Origin: Alcanivorax sp.
GTDB taxonomy: Bacteria > Pseudomonadota > Gammaproteobacteria > Pseudomonadales > Alcanivoracaceae
DNA: 53,586 nt
Reading direction: 5' to 3'
Assembly (NCBI RefSeq): GCF_002733835.1
Contig: NZ_NVWY01000036.1
Coordinates: 1-53,586 of the forward strand
A program made the translations under genes and the position numbers. This document shows, one piece after another, positions 50,533-53,586 of the stretch. Below the pieces are notes generated by a model, which had not been told where the DNA came from, searched no databases, and saw only the letters and a program-made list of their open reading frames with translations. Positions within the stretch are counted from its first letter, which is position 1. Each line of letters starts with the position of its first letter.

Positions 50533-52341
50533 GTGATTGAACGTCTGCGCAATATCGCCATCATCGCCCACGTTGACCACGGCAAGACCACCCTGGTGGA
50601 CAAGCTGCTGCAACAGTCTGGCACCCTGGGAGATCGCGCCGGCGACATCGAACGGGTCATGGACTCCAACGACCTGGAGAAAGAGCGGGGCATTACCATT
50701 CTGTCCAAGAACACCGCCATCCAGTGGAATGACTATCGCATCAACATCGTGGACACCCCCGGCCACGCCGACTTTGGCGGGGAAGTAGAGCGGGTCATGT
50801 CCATGGTGGATTCCGTGCTGCTGCTGGTAGACGCAGTGGACGGCCCCATGCCGCAGACCCGCTTCGTGACCCAGAAAGCGTTCGCCGCCGGCCTCAAGCC
50901 GATCGTGGTCATCAACAAGATCGACCGCCCCGGTGCCCGCCCGGACTGGGTAATGGATCAGGTTTTCGACCTGTTCGACAACCTGGGCGCCACCGACGAA
51001 CAGCTGGACTTCCCGGTGATCTATGCTTCTGCCCTGAACGGTATTGCCGGCATGGACGCGGATGATCTGGCGGACGACATGACTCCGCTGCTGCAAGCCA
51101 TCGTCGACAAGGTGGATTACCCGAACGTCGATGCGGAAGGCCCCTTCCAGATGCAGATCTCCTCTCTGGACTACAACAGCTACCTGGGCATCGTCGGCAT
51201 TGGCCGGGTCAAGCGCGGCAGCATCAAGGCCAACAGCCCGGTGAAAGTGATCGGCGCCGACGGCAATGTCCGTAACGGCAAGATTCTCACCATCATGGGC
51301 TACCACGGCCTGGAGCGCGTGGATGCCACCCACGCCTCCGCTGGCGAAATCGTCTGCATCACCGGCCTGGATCCGCTGAACATTTCCGACACCCTGTGTG
51401 ATCCGGCCAATGTGGAAGCGCTGACCCCGCTGAGCGTGGACGAGCCCACCGTGAGCATGTTCTTCCATGTGAACACCTCACCGTTCGCCGGCCAGGACGG
51501 CAAATTTGTCACCAGCCGCCAGATTCGCGAGCGCCTGGAAGCGGAACTCAAGCACAACGTGGCCCTGCGCGTGGAAGAAACCGGCAGTGCCGACCAGTTC
51601 CGCGTCTCCGGCCGTGGCGAACTGCACCTGTCGGTACTGATCGAAAACATGCGTCGCGAAGGCTTCGAGCTGGCCGTGGGCCGCCCGCAGGTGATCATCC
51701 GTGAAGAAGACGGCGTGAAGCAGGAACCCTATGAAACCGTGATTGCCGATGTGGAAGAGCAGCATCAGGGTTCCATCATGGAACAGCTGGGTCTGCGCAA
51801 GGCGGAGATGACCAACATGGAGCCAGACGGCAAGGGCCGGGTGCGCCTGGAATTCCTGGTGCCCAGCCGTGGCCTGATCGGCTTCCGCAGCCAGTTCCTG
51901 ACCCTGACTTCAGGCACCGGCATTCTCAACAGCACCTTCAGCCACTACGGCGAGTTCAAGCCCGGCGACATGGCCAAGCGCATCAATGGCGTGCTGGTGT
52001 CCATGGTGAAAGGCAAGGTGCTGGGCTTCGCCCTGTTCAACTTGCAGGAACGTGGCCGCATGCTGATCGACCCGAACGTGGATGTGTACGAAGGCCAGAT
52101 CATCGGCATCCACAGCCGCGGCAACGATTTGGTGGTCAACCCCACCAAGGGCAAGCAGCTGACCAACATGCGCGCCTCCGGCACCGATGAGAACATCGTC
52201 CTCACCCCGCCGATCCGCTTCAGCCTGGAGCAGGCGCTGGATTTCATCGAAGACGACGAGCTGGTGGAAGTGACCCCCAACTCCCTGCGTATTCGCAAGA
52301 AGCTTCTCACTGAAACCGAGCGCAAGCGCGCCGGGCGGTAA
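50533..52341 (+). CDS. typA: Ribosome-associated translational GTPase TypA/BipA
   Basis: TypA is a ribosome-binding GTPase active in stress and in 50S assembly at low temperature. The GTG at 50533 (GGAG eight bases upstream) gives 602 residues beginning [20 protein letters not shown]; a longer frame upstream runs through the promoter. G motifs: AHVDHGKTT (12-20), RGITI (switch I), [10 protein letters not shown] (switch II), NKIDRPGAR. The EF-G-like domains and the BipA C-terminal domain are complete. It is followed by a terminator. Confidence 0.97.
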   Translation: MIERLRNIAIIAHVDHGKTTLVDKLLQQSGTLGDRAGDIERVMDSNDLEKERGITILSKNTAIQWNDYRINIVDTPGHADFGGEVERVMSMVDSVLLLVDAVDGPMPQTRFVTQKAFAAGLKPIVVINKIDRPGARPDWVMDQVFDLFDNLGATDEQLDFPVIYASALNGIAGMDADDLADDMTPLLQAIVDKVDYPNVDAEGPFQMQISSLDYNSYLGIVGIGRVKRGSIKANSPVKVIGADGNVRNGKILTIMGYHGLERVDATHASAGEIVCITGLDPLNISDTLCDPANVEALTPLSVDEPTVSMFFHVNTSPFAGQDGKFVTSRQIRERLEAELKHNVALRVEETGSADQFRVSGRGELHLSVLIENMRREGFELAVGRPQVIIREEDGVKQEPYETVIADVEEQHQGSIMEQLGLRKAEMTNMEPDGKGRVRLEFLVPSRGLIGFRSQFLTLTSGTGILNSTFSHYGEFKPGDMAKRINGVLVSMVKGKVLGFALFNLQERGRMLIDPNVDVYEGQIIGIHSRGNDLVVNPTKGKQLTNMRASGTDENIVLTPPIRFSLEQALDFIEDDELVEVTPNSLRIRKKLLTETERKRAGR

Positions 52342-52372
52342 TTAAGAGACGCACCACGCTGTACGCATCAAG

Positions 52373-52400
52373 CGCCACGCCTAAAAACGTGGCGTTTTTT
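52373..52400 (+). terminator. Rho-independent terminator of typA
   Basis: cgccacg (52373-52379) and cgtggcg (52388-52394) with an 8-base loop are followed by TTTTTT. It begins 32 bases after the typA stop. Confidence 0.9.
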
Positions 52401-52401
52401 G

Positions 52402-52751
52402 TGGTTCGCCGCGTATTAGAGAGAATAACCCGCGTCTCGCCCGCGGATGGGTTTATCGCGAATACCCGGCTCTTCGCCAAACGCTCAACGCCGGATGCCT
52501 GACGTAAAAGCACATAGCCGGAGAGGCTTTCGATATTGCGGCATCTTCTTTGAGGGCCATCATTCTGGGAATAACCTGGCAATGCACTTTGCGCAGAAAG
52601 CATGGCGGCCAAGGTTTTCAGCGTTTGAATGCAAGCATCAGTCGTCGGGCATCCGGCGTCCAGCGGTTACCAGCCCAAGGTAATGAGACAAGGCCTGAAG
52701 CCTGCTGATCACTCCACTCCGCGATACATCTTTTTTGTGTCCGGTGCACCG
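52402..52751. other. 350-base intergenic region with a long-range inverted repeat
   Basis: No convincing gene is seen here. acgccggatgcctgacg (52488-52504) and cgtcgggcatccggcgt (52643-52659) are complementary at 16 of 17 positions, 138 bases apart. They belong to the GCCTGATGC/GCATCAGGC repeat family found after the SPOR gene and hslU. A short frame on the minus strand covering part of this region overlaps the typA terminator and has no family features. A degenerate small mobile element or a repeat pair is the best description. Confidence 0.55.
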
Positions 52752-53087
52752 TCAACGCAATAACATCAACACCAGCACCGCACCGATCACCAGCCCCACT
52801 ATCAAACCCGCCATAAACCCCTGCCCGGCCAACGGTGCCACCCCGGCAGTGGACCCACCCTCCTCCTGATCGGCAGGCTGACTGGCCTCGAATTCAGCAA
52901 TCACCTCCCGGGCCCGCGCCTCATCGTTGGCAGCCACCCACACTGTCGCCAGGCCCGCCGCCGGCAGCTCCCCCATACCGCCCTGCAACATATCGCCCTG
53001 CACCTGGGCCATGATGCCCACCTGATCCAGCAGGTTGGCCAACATATGGGCTTCAATCATGTGCCGTGCCTGAAACACACATTTCAC
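52752..53087 (-). CDS. DUF2007 protein with a C-terminal membrane helix
   Basis: A GTG start at 53087 (GGAG eight bases upstream) gives 111 residues. Residues 1-70 match the small DUF2007 domain (ARHMIEAHMLANLLDQVGI; ATVWVAANDEARAREVIAEFE), thought to act in signal transduction. A flexible linker and one hydrophobic helix (about 90-110, AGLIVGLVIGAVLVLMLL) follow, so it is membrane-bound with the domain probably in the cytoplasm. It lies 13 bases after the next gene on the same strand and is probably co-transcribed with it. Confidence 0.85.
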   Translation of the reverse strand: MKCVFQARHMIEAHMLANLLDQVGIMAQVQGDMLQGGMGELPAAGLATVWVAANDEARAREVIAEFEASQPADQEEGGSTAGVAPLAGQGFMAGLIVGLVIGAVLVLMLLR

Positions 53088-53100
53088 CAGCTCATCTCCA

Positions 53101-53436
53101 CTACGGATTTACCGGTTTTTTTTCCACCACTTCCAACAGCGTATAACGCAGGCTGCTGCCATCCGCAGGCGGCGACGCCACCTCTTCGACCTTTACACGC
53201 AAGGTGTACTGAAACCCCTCTTCATAGGCAAAGCCTTCTATGTGGTTATAGAACAGCTGCCAGTTGGCGTCGCCCTCTTCCTTCACTCGCAGGCACTCCA
53301 TGGCTCCAACACCGATACACGCCGTGCCGTAGGGCGCCACATAAAGCAGCTGCCCAGGCTTGTCCTGCGGCGTCGGCTCACCGCAAGCCGCCAATAAAAA
53401 CAACAACGCCAACATCCCGCGTTTCCACATCATCAT
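53101..53436 (-). CDS. DUF4377 lipoprotein
   Basis: The 111-residue precursor starts with a lipoprotein signal peptide (LLAAC, Cys18). The mature part has a Cys pair (GTACIGVGAMECLRVKEEG) and the NWQLFYNHIEGFAYEEGFQY segment typical of DUF4377, a small beta domain of unknown function sometimes fused to HslJ-like proteins. It sits upstream of the DUF2007 gene. Confidence 0.8.
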   Translation of the reverse strand: MMMWKRGMLALLFLLAACGEPTPQDKPGQLLYVAPYGTACIGVGAMECLRVKEEGDANWQLFYNHIEGFAYEEGFQYTLRVKVEEVASPPADGSSLRYTLLEVVEKKPVNP

Positions 53437-53461
53437 CCATGTCCTGTTATTCTTGGTGCAT

Positions 53462-53586
53462 TAGGGAACCTCTGAAAAACTCCTTGCGTACTCAGTCTTT
53501 CAGGCTGGTTCGCAATCTAGGCGCGCTTTTGAAGGTGTATGTCCATCCATCGAAAAAGCGCAACAACGAGTGCGGGCCAGCCTGAA
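53462..53586. repeat. Part of a long inverted repeat, possible insertion-sequence or MITE end
   Basis: ttcaggctgg (53500-53509), CGCA and GCGCTTTT on one side are mirrored by AAAAGCGC...TGCG..ccagcctgaa at 53554-53586. The outer part (AGGGAACCTCTGAAAAAC from about 53463) resembles the start of a transposable element. The element is cut by the window edge, so its full extent and any transposase cannot be seen. Confidence 0.5.

Noticed and set aside
52307..52612. 101-codon frame on the minus strand after typA
   Set aside because: It overlaps the typA terminator and repeat sequence and shows no signal peptide, helix pattern or family motif.

Overview
The window looks like chromosomal core sequence from a gammaproteobacterium of the Pseudomonadales/Oceanospirillales group. 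Gene content and order resemble Alcanivorax-type marine bacteria; this assignment is inferred from synteny and protein character, not from a marker gene. Long stretches follow the order known from Pseudomonas: hemE-gltD-gltB, pilMNOPQ-aroK-aroB-SPOR protein, a divergent class A PBP, maeB, rpmE/priA-argS-SPOR protein, hslVU, ubiE-ubiJ-ubiB, hisE-tatABC, ntrC-ntrB, glnA and typA. Base composition is GC-rich throughout and coding density is high. I see no tRNA, rRNA or CRISPR array.

Layout. 1-130: the cut-off end of an IS3-type insertion sequence and a short tandem repeat. 131-8300 (minus): a secreted protein with a pilin-like C-terminus, hemE, and the glutamate synthase operon gltBD. 8303-16563 (minus): the type IV pilus assembly and secretin operon pilMNOPQ, running into aroK, aroB and a DamX-like SPOR protein. 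16763-25890: PBP1A (plus), malic enzyme and ribosomal protein L31 (minus), then primosomal helicase PriA, ArgS and an FtsN-like SPOR protein (plus). 26025-33714 (plus): HslVU protease, an FFLEELY-type protein, three ubiquinone genes, hisE and the Tat translocase. 33843-39171: a DUF4105 membrane protein with an alpha/beta-hydrolase lipoprotein, a DUF3015 protein, dtd, pip and a divergent small lipoprotein. 39307-44630 (minus): the nitrogen control block ntrC, ntrB, a DUF4124 protein and glnA. 44618-50267: a TusA-like carrier with a PP-loop tRNA-thiolation-type enzyme, a phosphoesterase, and a three-gene module of retropepsin-like protease, inactive transglutaminase-7TM protein and ATP-grasp ligase. 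50533-53436: typA and two small genes. The right end is half of a long inverted repeat.

How genes work together. GlnA and GltBD form the GS-GOGAT ammonium assimilation route, and NtrBC controls it. Near-consensus sigma-54 promoters with NtrC-type enhancer dyads are visible upstream of glnA and also upstream of ntrB, which suggests a self-amplifying nitrogen circuit. PilMNOP form the inner-membrane alignment complex that connects to the PilQ secretin. UbiE, UbiJ and UbiB act in aerobic ubiquinone synthesis. TatABC exports folded proteins. Two SPOR proteins and PBP1A concern septal and cell-wall growth.

The less explained parts are: (i) the PP-loop/TusA pair in the chromosomal slot where Pseudomonas carries thiI; (ii) the protease-7TM-ligase module; (iii) sequence-degenerate motifs in UbiB (DFG position) and in the SPOR/AAA protein (P-loop lysine); (iv) two families of low-complexity hairpin repeats between genes; and (v) repeats at both window edges, which suggest the window may be an assembly contig bounded by mobile elements.
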